Shown here piece by piece: positions 17,124-25,803 of a stretch of DNA of 64,000 nt. The first letter of the stretch is position 1, and each line of letters opens with the position of its first letter. The notes under the pieces are model-generated. The model saw nothing but the letters and a program-made list of their open reading frames with translations, was not told where the DNA came from and did no database searches. This DNA comes from JBEKIK01 sp963838495 (lineage in GTDB: Bacteria; Planctomycetota; Planctomycetia; Pirellulales; Thermoguttaceae). The position numbers and the translations under genes were made by a program. The stretch covers positions 1,302,001 to 1,366,000 of the forward strand of contig CAWIRC010000001.1 in NCBI GenBank assembly GCA_963838495.1, in the 5' to 3' direction.

Positions 17124-18299
17124 TTAATATATTCTTTTAATCGGAGGTGTCAAGCCCCCTACTGGAGAAATATGGGAAGAACGCCGAATACCCGATGAAT
17201 CAAAAAACCCCCCGCACTTCACCTTCACACTACAATCTTGGCACTCGGGGACATATACATTTTTCCAGTCCGAGATCGATTTCCGGGCAAACGGCCAAAG
17301 GGTGGTCGGTAATAAGCATAGAGGAAGATTGTAAACGGATACCGGGATCATCGTCCGTGATAAGAAACTACACGCTTCCTTCAATTCCTGGCGATAGTCG
17401 AATGGATCAACCCATACATGTTCAAGATTTTTCGCTGCAAGGCCCACTGTTTCCATTCCCATGAAAGCAATGTGACTGGCAAAGGGCAAGTTGGAATAGA
17501 TAAAATCAGCGATCCTCAGAAGTCGCCTATAGTTCAAGGAAAGCACCACCACCCTAATTTCAATAATGAATTCATATAGTGCCAGATTATAAAGTCCACG
17601 AATCGTGTCACCAAAAGCTCCTTTCGCTCCCACGATCTCATCATGCAGGTGATCGACATCGGAATAGAGAGGAACGGCAATCGTCAGACAAGGATGCCCC
17701 AAAAATGCCATGCTCTCCACATAACTACGCTCTTTCAGTTTACGACCATTGGACAAGATAATTATATCAGTATTTGGTAGCCATTTCTGACATTCACGAA
17801 GCAAAGTGAATAACTCATCACCAATTATCGTAGGCTCGCCCCCGGTAAGTGTCAGTGCTTTGGGACCAGGGGCCATAAGCCGGATCAACTCACAATTTAA
17901 TCGGGTGCGTGATTCTGTTTCATTCTGGGGCGGTTGAGGACACATTACACAAGCACAATTGCATCTCTCTGTAACCAAGATTGCGTTTGTCCTAGATTTT
18001 ACCTCGTACAAAAATGTAATCATACCCATTGCTGGATCAATGGACACTATATCACCCTCATTAAAAACCGACAAGCCACCGTCCACGCATGCCAGTGGTA
18101 ATTGACGATTCTGCACCCAAGACACGTAAGGGTTGCCGCAATCTGCAATCACAGCCCGATAACCCTTGACATCCGGCTTATCAGATGCACAGACAATAAC
18201 AAAATAGTCAGACCTCTGCCTTTTTGGAATGCCACCAAAAGATACCTTGCCTATTAGGGCAGACCGAACATCCGAGGTATGACATTTCAAGCATCGCAT
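17124..18299 (-). CDS. hxsC: His-Xaa-Ser system radical SAM maturase HxsC
   Basis: A 391-residue radical SAM enzyme. The Fe-S cluster motif is C113-x3-C117-x2-C120 (TERCNCACVMCPQ), followed by TLTGGEPTI, the GGE motif that contacts SAM. A C-terminal Cys cluster (VPECQDCSVKVKCGGFF) marks a SPASM-like auxiliary cluster region. The N-terminal hundred residues before the cluster motif are typical of HxsC. Its start overlaps the end of hxsB by 13 bases. Family knowledge: HxsC acts with HxsB on HxsA; which enzyme does what is not settled. Base composition is visibly more AT-rich than in neighbouring housekeeping genes. Confidence 0.9.
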   Translation of the reverse strand: MRCLKCHTSDVRSALIGKVSFGGIPKRQRSDYFVIVCASDKPDVKGYRAVIADCGNPYVSWVQNRQLPLACVDGGLSVFNEGDIVSIDPAMGMITFLYEVKSRTNAILVTERCNCACVMCPQPPQNETESRTRLNCELIRLMAPGPKALTLTGGEPTIIGDELFTLLRECQKWLPNTDIIILSNGRKLKERSYVESMAFLGHPCLTIAVPLYSDVDHLHDEIVGAKGAFGDTIRGLYNLALYEFIIEIRVVVLSLNYRRLLRIADFIYSNLPFASHIAFMGMETVGLAAKNLEHVWVDPFDYRQELKEACSFLSRTMIPVSVYNLPLCLLPTTLWPFARKSISDWKNVYVPECQDCSVKVKCGGFFDSSGIRRSSHISPVGGLTPPIKRIY

Positions 18300-19804
18300 T
18301 GTAAGTACTCGGACTCAATACATCGAACTTGGTTAAGATGTCGTTTTGTTATCCATGACCAGAACACGTCCTTAGTGTCTTCGTTCCCAAACACTACCTT
18401 TTCTAGCAAGTACTGAATGATATGCATATTTTTCTTACAGAAGTCATCGGTTGGCTTGTGGACAACCATATCCCCTTGCGTTGCATAGTTTCTGACCGGA
18501 TCAGCCCCGCACCAAATGTTGAATGCACAGTCGCTACAACGAGGTAAGCACTCCACACAGGATTTTTCAACAATACGCTTAATCACATCTCCCTTGAAAA
18601 GCTTTCGATAGTCATCCTTATGCACATTCCCCATCAAGAATGTGTTGTCGCCATTGCGGGCCAGCATGCGTCCCTCGTCCGATACGTAAACATTACCATC
18701 GTAATCATATATGGCACATGCGATACCCGCTCCTGCAGGCGACTGCAGATCGACAAATCCTGTCCCGAACGGCGTTAAAATTCTGGTCAATAAAAGTGTC
18801 GCATAATTTTCCATGAACCATGTTCCACGAAGATTCAATTCAATTATATAGTCCAGCCCATCCCTATATGACCGCACGAACTCCTCAACGGAATAGCCAA
18901 GTTCCGCTCGTCCAGAAATCGCTCTTCCATAAGGGTTCAGAGAGCGAAAAAATATCGAGGTGAATCCTTTTGTGATATATTCGTCCACGATTTTAGGGAA
19001 GTGCCCAAGACTGGCATGTGTTGTGGTCATCAAGGCCGAGATACTATCAGATCCAACAATACCTCGGGCCAAATCAAGCCCTGCCATCAAGTGAACATAA
19101 CTACCCTCACCATCCTGCATTGTACGGTACAGATCATGCAATGATTGTGGACCATCTAGTGAAGTGGATATGAATATTTTGTGTTCCTTGCAGTATTCCA
19201 AGTGATCTTTATTTACGTCTGAAAGATTAGTGCAAACAACGAACGCCAGATTTTTCTGGTAGTGTGCGTTCAATTCCTCAGCATACTCAACGATGAGTCT
19301 CAACACGTCGAAATTCAGAAATGGTTCGCCGCCTTGAAACTCGATCTTTATGAAAGGAGATGGCGACTGAAAAACGAGATCAACAGATTTCTTTGCGGTG
19401 TCTGGCTGCATGTCAAAGCGACGGGCATCTGCCTTCTCGCATGCAACTTGACAATACTTGCATTTTTGATTGCATCGAACGGTGAGTACCAGCATGTGTA
19501 GAGAAGTGAATGATCGAAGAAATGCCTTCTTCGTCCGATACTTCGTTGCCAACATTTCGACTGGTAAATCCATATTTCCATCGGTAAGGAAATGCTTGGC
19601 CTTGAGGTCGAGGAATATCTCTTCTGTGTTCTTCAACGTCCCTTGCGTAAAGCGAGAAAAGTTACAATTATCCAAAAATAAAAACTGCCCGCCCTTATTT
19701 ACAAGCAATGTTCTTCCCAATAGTCGCATGAAGTGGAACGGCAAAAACTGATATGCCTTATCGTTAGAAGCACACGGGAATATGTATGGTATATTGACCA
19801 TCAT
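18287..19804 (-). CDS. hxsB: His-Xaa-Ser system radical SAM maturase HxsB
   Basis: A 505-residue radical SAM/SPASM enzyme. The cluster motif is C111-x3-C115-x2-C118 (TVRCNQKCKYCQVAC), followed by FQGGEPFLNFD. The SPASM part has CVECLPRCSDCAFNIWCGADPV. The opening IPYIFPCASNDKAYQFLPF and the roughly 100-residue lead before the cluster are as in HxsB. Its ATG overlaps the hxsD stop by four bases (ATGA), so the genes are translationally coupled. It probably modifies the HxsA repeat peptide in the cytoplasm before export. AT-rich like hxsC. Confidence 0.92.
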   Translation of the reverse strand: MMVNIPYIFPCASNDKAYQFLPFHFMRLLGRTLLVNKGGQFLFLDNCNFSRFTQGTLKNTEEIFLDLKAKHFLTDGNMDLPVEMLATKYRTKKAFLRSFTSLHMLVLTVRCNQKCKYCQVACEKADARRFDMQPDTAKKSVDLVFQSPSPFIKIEFQGGEPFLNFDVLRLIVEYAEELNAHYQKNLAFVVCTNLSDVNKDHLEYCKEHKIFISTSLDGPQSLHDLYRTMQDGEGSYVHLMAGLDLARGIVGSDSISALMTTTHASLGHFPKIVDEYITKGFTSIFFRSLNPYGRAISGRAELGYSVEEFVRSYRDGLDYIIELNLRGTWFMENYATLLLTRILTPFGTGFVDLQSPAGAGIACAIYDYDGNVYVSDEGRMLARNGDNTFLMGNVHKDDYRKLFKGDVIKRIVEKSCVECLPRCSDCAFNIWCGADPVRNYATQGDMVVHKPTDDFCKKNMHIIQYLLEKVVFGNEDTKDVFWSWITKRHLNQVRCIESEYLQCDA

Positions 19805-20190
19805 CCTTCCTTCGTATCAAGAGGGGCAAAAGCTTCTAAAACAATGGCTTGCTCGATTTCTGCCGTATCTCGACGTATTTGGACTCTAAGCTGCTGGTCA
19901 ATCAATTCGTTGAGGAATTTTGGGATAAGCAATTCGATGCTCACATCTGGTCGCTTGGGGGTAAAGGATATGACTATATCCTTTTCGTTAGCTGTCAGTA
20001 GTTTGATGAAACACTCTCCGGTGAATAGGTATGCCGTGTTGAGGACAGCTTTCGGGCAGAAAAAGATTGAATCGATTGCAACTTCTGTGCTGCCGTCTTC
20101 CTTGTGAACGAGAGCGTTATAGATCATTTGCACAAACTCCTTAGCGTGATGAGAGTCACCAGGAAATTTCCGGCAGGAAGGGGATACCAT
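19801..20190 (-). CDS. hxsD: His-Xaa-Ser system protein HxsD
   Basis: A protein of up to 129 residues at the head of the hxs run. The central region (STEVAIDSIFFCPKAVLNTAYLFTGECFIKLL, then DIVISFTPKRPD and FLNELIDQQLRVQIRRDTAEIEQAIVLEAF) fits HxsD, a small partner that always travels with the two maturases. Its role is not known; a precursor-binding or chaperone role would be a guess. The start is uncertain: no ribosome site precedes the ATG at 20190, and an internal Met at residue 23 is a candidate. The gene follows the histidine kinase by 66 bases on the same strand. Confidence 0.85.
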   Translation of the reverse strand: MVSPSCRKFPGDSHHAKEFVQMIYNALVHKEDGSTEVAIDSIFFCPKAVLNTAYLFTGECFIKLLTANEKDIVISFTPKRPDVSIELLIPKFLNELIDQQLRVQIRRDTAEIEQAIVLEAFAPLDTKEG

Positions 20191-20256
20191 ACATAATTAT
20201 TGAGAAATCTGTACCTGAAATCTGTGGAAATTGCCGTCATCCTTTAGACTATTTCA

Positions 20257-22002
20257 TTATTCCTCCGCCGCGGGCGGGGCTTCTTCCGTTTTTTCCTGGC
20301 TGGGATGCGTGTTTGTTTCCTGGCCGGCTTGAACAGGCGTGGGGGCCACGGCGGGGATTTCCAGGACGAATCGGGCCCCGTGCCCGGGTTCGCTGCGGAC
20401 TTCGATCTGCCCGCCGTGTTCGCTGATGATTTTTTGGCTCACCGGCAGTCCCAATCCCGTCCCCCTGCTCTTTTTCGAGGATAAAAAGGGACTGAACAAA
20501 TAATCCATTTGATCGGCGGGGATGCCCGGCCCGTCGTCTTCCACGATGATCCGCGCCTTGCCGTTTTGGGCGTCATATTCAGTGCTCACCGACACCCGGC
20601 CCGGCGGGTTTTTCTCCGACACCGCGTCTATGGCGTTGGTCGCCACGTTTAGCACCGCGCGGTGGATGCCCTCGGGATCGAAAATCAAGTCCGGCATGAC
20701 CACGGCGGGCTGCCATTGGAGTTGGACCTGGAACTCCTCAGCGCGGACGTGCATCAACTCGATCACGTCGTTTACAATGCTGTTGATGTTTGCCACCGTC
20801 AAGTCCGGCTCGCGTTCCTTGCTGAATGTGAGCATGTCCATTACCAGCGAGGAGATTTTGTTCTGGTTTTTTTCCACTATTTTCCAGCCCTTGCCCACCA
20901 CTTCCTCGTCGTGTTCCGAGAGTCCCATTTCGATGAGGTAGCTCCCGCCGCGGATGCCCTGCAAGATGTTTTTTATGTGATGCGAGAGGGTGGCGATGGT
21001 TTGACCCACGGCGGCCAGGCGCTCGGCCTGGACCATGGCCGAGTAATACCTGGTGTCTTCCACGGCCAGCGCCGCCTGGTGGCCGATGGCGATGATCAAT
21101 TTCAAATGATCTTCGGTGAATTTCTCCACCCCGCCTTGCTTGATGTATTGTTGCGGGGTAGTCGAGGTATCGATGTAGATTGCGCCCACCATGTCGTAGC
21201 GGCCCTGCATGGGCACGCAAATCGCCTCGCGGATGCCCATCTGCAAGATCGAGCCGGTGGGATTCCAGCGGTCATCCATGCGTGCGTCGCTGGTGATTAC
21301 GCCCTCGTTGTGCTCCATGACGTAATCCAGTATTGTTTTGCTGATGGTGATTTTTTCCTCGGCGCGGACCCCTTGCCGGGTGCGCCGCACCCGGGGCTGC
21401 AACAGTTTCGTGGCCGGGTCCATGAGCATTATGCAGCCGCGGTCGGCCTCCACCCATTCGAAAATCAACTCCATGATCCGCTGCAAAAGCTGGTCGATGT
21501 CCAATGTATGGCTCACCGCCAGCGCCGTGCGGTACATGATTTGCAAGTTGCTCCGCGCCCGGGCCAGCCAGGAATTCTGCGGCATTTCGGCCTGGAAATC
21601 CAGGATCCGGCTGCCCTCTTCCTGGCTTACCGCGTGCACGATGCGGGAACCCTCGTCCTCCTGCTTGGCCGGGCCGATGTTGACCGCCTTGGACAGGTCT
21701 TCCCCGGCCTCTTCGCTGGGGCCGGTAAAAAGCATGAGCGTGCTGCCCATCTGGAGTTGATCGCCGCTGTTGAGCCGATACTGCTTGACCCGCTGCCCGT
21801 TGACGTACGTGCCGTTGGAACTGTTCAGGTCGGAGATGGCAAACGAATTGTCCTGGCGGCGAATCTCGGCGTGATGACGGGATACTTCGGTGTCGTGCAA
21901 TTGGATGTTGTTCGAGGCGTCCCGCCCGATACGAGTCGTCGGCCCCTCGAGTTCGAATCGAGTGCCTTGGTCCATACCCCGAATTACAAATAATGTCGGC
22001 AC
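20257..22002 (-). CDS. FHA-GAF sensor histidine kinase
   Basis: A 581-residue cytoplasmic kinase with no membrane segment. Domains in order: FHA at residues 1-95 (RIGR, SRHHAEI, SSNGTYVNG, the phosphothreonine-binding loops); GAF at about 150-315; dimerisation helix with the phospho-acceptor in TLSHHIKNIL (H341/H342); and HATPase from about 425 to 555 with NVATNAIDAV (N box), DDGPGIP (G1) and GTGLGLPVS (G2). The tail is Pro/Glu-rich. The FHA domain suggests input from Ser/Thr kinases, which are abundant in planctomycetes. The receiver protein upstream is a candidate partner, and the hxs operon lies downstream on the same strand with a short gap. Confidence 0.9.
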   Translation of the reverse strand: MPTLFVIRGMDQGTRFELEGPTTRIGRDASNNIQLHDTEVSRHHAEIRRQDNSFAISDLNSSNGTYVNGQRVKQYRLNSGDQLQMGSTLMLFTGPSEEAGEDLSKAVNIGPAKQEDEGSRIVHAVSQEEGSRILDFQAEMPQNSWLARARSNLQIMYRTALAVSHTLDIDQLLQRIMELIFEWVEADRGCIMLMDPATKLLQPRVRRTRQGVRAEEKITISKTILDYVMEHNEGVITSDARMDDRWNPTGSILQMGIREAICVPMQGRYDMVGAIYIDTSTTPQQYIKQGGVEKFTEDHLKLIIAIGHQAALAVEDTRYYSAMVQAERLAAVGQTIATLSHHIKNILQGIRGGSYLIEMGLSEHDEEVVGKGWKIVEKNQNKISSLVMDMLTFSKEREPDLTVANINSIVNDVIELMHVRAEEFQVQLQWQPAVVMPDLIFDPEGIHRAVLNVATNAIDAVSEKNPPGRVSVSTEYDAQNGKARIIVEDDGPGIPADQMDYLFSPFLSSKKSRGTGLGLPVSQKIISEHGGQIEVRSEPGHGARFVLEIPAVAPTPVQAGQETNTHPSQEKTEEAPPAAEE

Positions 22003-22206
22003 GCGGTCAACTCCCGGTTGGACTGACGAGTGGAGAGTGCATCAGCGGCGAAAAAGCGAAGGGCCTTTAGATGGATCATTGTTCCTACGCCCTGCGCGGC
22101 AGCGCACAGCCAATAACTCCATGTGCCCGCGCTTTCTTCAATAATACGAAATTGGGGAAATGACTGTTCCCGCACAGAGCACGGGAAACAGTGGTATTTC
22201 ACGCCG

Positions 22207-22585
22207 CTAATCACTCTCGAGTATCTCTTCGATTCTACGAATCAGAGGCCCAAAGTGATAGGGCTTGGCGACAAATTCGCTGCCGGGAATACGCGGCCGG
22301 TTGCGGCGGAGGTTCCCCAAAAGAATGATAGGAGTGTTATTCTCACCCAAATTTGCCCAAAAAGGCGGGTCGGAATGCTCCAAATTAACATCGTCCATCT
22401 CCAAATCCAAGACAATGAGATCGGGACAATGCCGCCGGCTTAATTCTACCCCATCTGAGGCATGCTTGGCCGTAAAAGTCCGCACGCCCCGCCTATTTAA
22501 TGCAGTTTCCAGGACCTCGCGGATTTCTTCCGAACGGTTGAACAATCAGTACGCTTCGCTCTTGATCCAAGATATCGCCCTCCAT
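22207..22585 (-). CDS. Response-regulator receiver domain protein, frameshifted near 22546
   Basis: A single receiver domain. The clean frame from 22545 reads NRSEEIREVLETALNRRGVRTF, then DLIVLDLEMDD (phospho-acceptor Asp region) and VAKPYHFGPL (conserved Lys). The first strand is missing from this frame but is present in the other frame just upstream (MEGDILDQERSVLIV, ATG at 22585). One extra base in gttcaacc would join them into VLIVNRSEEIREVLE. The usual acidic pair after strand 1 appears as N-R-S, and the Thr/Ser of strand 4 is Gly (PIILLG), so switching may be atypical. It lies 204 bases upstream of the histidine kinase. Confidence 0.6.
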
Positions 22586-23197
22586 GGCGCGACGGCTTCG
22601 GACGTCCTTGTCCGGGGGTGGATAATCCGGCAAGTTCCTTCCTTTGCCGGGCGAGGGCGGAAAGATAACGAGATTCGCCCTGCGTGTCAAAGCGAATTTT
22701 ATGCGAATCTGCTGAAGAAGTGACAAATTTAAAATACGCATACGCAGCGTCTTATTTTCAGACACCATATAGCCTATCTATAAGAAAAAATGTTCCATCA
22801 TTTTCCCACAACTACATTAAAGCCATAGTCGCGGCAAAGAAATCAGAAAATCACCCATTAAAAATAAGGCATTCTTCCGGGATTTATCGTAAAACCTGGG
22901 AAAGAGATCTTTTAATAACATGCCAAATAATATCCAAAAGAATTTATAACCTCTTGTGTACCAACTAGTTATGCACATTTCTCCGGAGCCTAATTTTCTG
23001 GCCTTTACCTGAAACGAGGTTGTGGGCAGAATACCGCTTCATTTCAGAGCGTTTTTCAGTTGAACTATAGTCCACGACCAACACGGTTTCAGGTGGATAA
23101 ATCAATTCGGTAGACCGAAAGATCCAGTCGGTCAAGCGGCCTTTGCGGAGGTCGCCTGGATGATGGATGACCGACGCAACAGCAAGGAGTGCTGAAC
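22586..23197. other. Gene-free AT-rich stretch before ompH
   Basis: No ORF here has convincing composition or a recognisable domain; the one at 22684-22968 reads like random AT-rich sequence. The last 30 bases hold the AAGGAG ribosome site of the next gene. Confidence 0.5.
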
Positions 23198-23890
23198 GTG
23201 AAACTTTCCCGTCTCATGGCCGTTGTGGCCGCTTGTTTATTACTGTGTGGCCTTGTAAGTACGCAGGTCTTTTCGCAGGCGGGAGTTCCCATCCGCCAGC
23301 CGCTCGCGCCGCAGGCCGGCGCCGGCACGAACATCGCACTTCTGGACATCAGTTACATCTTCAAAAATCATCCTCGTTTCAAGCAGATGATGGAAGAGAT
23401 GAAGTCCGACGTCGAAGCCGCCGAGTCGAGCGTCACCAAAGAACGCGACACCATCAAAAAACTGGTCGAGCAACTGGACAGCTACCACAAGGGAAGTCCG
23501 GACTATAACGCCATGGAAAAGGAAATCGCCGAGCGCGAGGCCAATCTATCGGTCAAGGTCCAATTGCAGCGCAAGGAATTCCTGGGCCGCGAGGCGAAAA
23601 TCTATCTCACCATATACAAGGAAATAGAGCAGGAAGTCGAATATTACTGCCAGAACAAGGGCATCGACATGGTGCTGCGCTTCAACGGCGATCCGGCCGA
23701 CGTGGACAAACCCGACAGCGTTTTGAGCTTCATCAACAAGCCCGTGGTTTATTACGACAAGGGCCGGGACATCACAAAGCCCATTCTCGACACCTTGGTC
23801 ATGCGCAGCGGCGCACCGGCCGCCGGCGGAAACCGGATCGGCACGCGGCCCGCTGGCCCTGCCAATCCTTTCCAGAATAATCCCAGATAG
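23198..23890 (+). CDS. OmpH/Skp-family periplasmic chaperone
   Basis: About 230 residues. I chose the GTG at 23198 because AAGGAG lies eight bases upstream; the earlier GTG overlaps that site. A signal peptide (LMAVVAACLLLCGLVSTQVFSQA) is followed by the OmpH fold: IALLDISYIFKNHPRFKQMMEEM, a long coiled coil (residues 65-150, rich in Glu/Lys), and GIDMVLRFNG near the end of the domain. The tail is Gly/Pro/Asn-rich. Skp-type proteins hold outer-membrane proteins in the periplasm. Position directly before lpxC and lpxA matches the bam-skp-lpx order seen in many diderm bacteria and supports an outer membrane here. Confidence 0.88.
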   Translation: MKLSRLMAVVAACLLLCGLVSTQVFSQAGVPIRQPLAPQAGAGTNIALLDISYIFKNHPRFKQMMEEMKSDVEAAESSVTKERDTIKKLVEQLDSYHKGSPDYNAMEKEIAEREANLSVKVQLQRKEFLGREAKIYLTIYKEIEQEVEYYCQNKGIDMVLRFNGDPADVDKPDSVLSFINKPVVYYDKGRDITKPILDTLVMRSGAPAAGGNRIGTRPAGPANPFQNNPR

Positions 23891-23987
23891 CAACAAATAT
23901 GATAAATCCCCATCCGCCACGGACGGCGGGTCGGACGATCTTGAACTTATTCCCACAAACCCCGTCACGGATGACCGACTTCTCTGG

Positions 23988-24863
23988 ATGTTTTCCACAC
24001 GCAAGCAACGCACGCTGGTCGCCCCGGCAATAATCGAGGGCACAGGATACTGGAGCGGACGCGACGTAAAAGTCGAGTTTTGTCCGGCGCCGGCCAACAC
24101 CGGCATTGTATTTATCCGCCGCGATCTGCCCGGTTCGCCGCGCATCGCCGCGAGGATTGAAAACCGCACTGAAATCCCGCTCCGCACCACGCTCCGCGTG
24201 GGCAACGTGAGCGTGGAGATGATCGAACACATTATGTCGGCCTTGGCCGGAATGCAAATCGACAACTGCGAAATCCGCGTAGACAGCGCGGAAATGCCCG
24301 GCATGGACGGCTCCAGCCTGCCTTTTGTCGAGGCCTTCCAGGCGGCCGGAATCGTGGAACGAGACGCAGTCCGGGCGCAAAAAATCATCCGCAGCGTCAT
24401 CCGCCAGGGCGACGAGCAGAGCTGGATCGAGGCTCGGCCCTGCTGCTCGGGAAAAATGATCCTGCAATACGAACTCGACTACGGCAGCGGCAATCCCATC
24501 GGCCGGCAATCGCTGGAAATCTCCCTATCGCCCCGGTTTTTCCACATGAATCTGGCGCCCAGCCGCACCTTCATGATGGAATCCGAGGCAAAAGCCCTGA
24601 AAGAGCAAGGTCTGGGCCAGCGGGTCACCTGCAAGGATTTGTTGATCTTCGACGCCAAGGGACCCATCGACAACCAACTCCGCTTTCCCGACGAATGCGT
24701 ACGGCACAAGATGGTCAACATGGTGGGCGATCTCGCCCTGGCCGGTTGCGATCTGATCGGCCGGTTCATCGCCTTCCGTTCCGGGCATCGCCTGAACGCC
24801 GAACTGGTCCAAAAAATCATGGGCCTCGAGGAGGCAAAGGAGTCCATAAAACGCTGCGCATGA
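23988..24863 (+). CDS. lpxC: UDP-3-O-acyl-N-acetylglucosamine deacetylase, with a changed zinc ligand
   Basis: The committed step of lipid A synthesis: removal of the acetyl group from UDP-3-O-acyl-GlcNAc in the cytoplasm. The 291-residue length is near the family norm of about 300. Visible motifs: EGTGYWSGRDV, MIEHIMSALAGMQIDN (first zinc His and catalytic Glu), RHKMVNMVGDLAL (second zinc His) and RSGHRLNAEL (catalytic His). In E. coli the third zinc ligand is the Asp of HKMLDxxGD; here the codon is aac (Asn), giving HKMVN. The second Asp (GDL) is kept. The frame is open upstream but has no better start. It sits between ompH and lpxA, as expected. Confidence 0.9.
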   Translation: MFSTRKQRTLVAPAIIEGTGYWSGRDVKVEFCPAPANTGIVFIRRDLPGSPRIAARIENRTEIPLRTTLRVGNVSVEMIEHIMSALAGMQIDNCEIRVDSAEMPGMDGSSLPFVEAFQAAGIVERDAVRAQKIIRSVIRQGDEQSWIEARPCCSGKMILQYELDYGSGNPIGRQSLEISLSPRFFHMNLAPSRTFMMESEAKALKEQGLGQRVTCKDLLIFDAKGPIDNQLRFPDECVRHKMVNMVGDLALAGCDLIGRFIAFRSGHRLNAELVQKIMGLEEAKESIKRCA

Positions 24864-24913
24864 TGATTGAATCGAGAAATAATTAACGTGCCATTTTTTG
24901 CGGAGCCGCGACA

Positions 24914-25720
24914 ATGGCGACATATTTATTCAAGAACACTACGATCGATCCCAGGGCCCAAATCGACGACGAAGTCGAAATCGGCCCCTATTGCGTCATC
25001 GGCCCGAACGTCCGCATCGGCCGCGGCACCAGGCTGGAAAACAGCGTCACCTTGATGGGACACGTCACCATCGGCTGCGACAACCATATCTATCCCGGCG
25101 CGGTGATCGGCGGCGAACCGCAAGACATAACCTACCGCGGCAGCGACACCGAAGTCGTAATCGGCGATCACAACATCATCCGCGAGTGCGTCACCATCAA
25201 TCGGGCCTCGGAAAAAGAGGACGGTTTCACCCGCATCGGCAGCCATAATTTCCTCATGGCCTGCTGCCACGTAGCGCACGACTGCCAACTGGGCGACGAC
25301 ATCATCATCGCCAACAATACTCTCCTGGCCGGACACGTTCACGTGCACGACCACGCCTCGCTTTCCGGGGCCGTGGCAGTGCATCATTTTGCCACCATCG
25401 GCAGTTACAGTTTCGTGGCCGGCTGCGGCGCCGTGCGCCACGACGTGCCCCCCTACATACTCGTGGAAGGCTATCCGTCCAAGCCCCGCTGTATAAATTC
25501 CGTGGGACTTAAACGCCATAATTTCTCGCCCCAAGTCATCCAGGCCCTGGCCGAAGCCCACAAGCTCATATTCCGCTCAAAAGTCGGAATCGACAATGCC
25601 TGGGAAATTCTCCGCAGCAACGGCCACCTCGTGCCGCAAGTCAACCACCTGCTGAGTTTCATCCAAGGCCAGCACGAGGGCCAGCACGGCCGCGGCCGCG
25701 AACGACGCAAAGCGGCATAA
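24914..25720 (+). CDS. lpxA: UDP-N-acetylglucosamine O-acyltransferase
   Basis: First acyl transfer of lipid A synthesis. The 268-residue protein is a left-handed beta helix of hexapeptide repeats (IDDEVEIGPYCVIGPNVRIG onwards). GGEPQDITYRG and the catalytic-His block ACCHVAHDCQLGD are conserved LpxA signatures. The C-terminal helices (NFSPQVIQALAEAHKLIFRS) are also as in the family. The ATG is 50 bases after the lpxC stop, so the two are probably co-transcribed. The tail (GQHEGQHGRGRERRKAA) is unusually charged and may be disordered. Most LpxA proteins are about 260 residues, so the length fits. Confidence 0.92.
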   Translation: MATYLFKNTTIDPRAQIDDEVEIGPYCVIGPNVRIGRGTRLENSVTLMGHVTIGCDNHIYPGAVIGGEPQDITYRGSDTEVVIGDHNIIRECVTINRASEKEDGFTRIGSHNFLMACCHVAHDCQLGDDIIIANNTLLAGHVHVHDHASLSGAVAVHHFATIGSYSFVAGCGAVRHDVPPYILVEGYPSKPRCINSVGLKRHNFSPQVIQALAEAHKLIFRSKVGIDNAWEILRSNGHLVPQVNHLLSFIQGQHEGQHGRGRERRKAA

Positions 25721-25803
25721 AATCGAATGTTTAGCCCAGGCACGTGTGCCGGGGCCATTTTCCTGCATTCGTGTCAAAGAGAGACATCAACTGGAACAAC
25801 ACC

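Noticed and set aside
20662..21993. A 443-codon plus-strand frame opposite the histidine kinase
   Set aside because: The minus strand has every conserved FHA, GAF and HATPase motif; the plus frame is His/Val/Asp-rich shadow sequence.
22684..22968. A 94-codon ORF in the AT-rich gap before ompH
   Set aside because: No ribosome site, no domain, composition like random AT-rich DNA.
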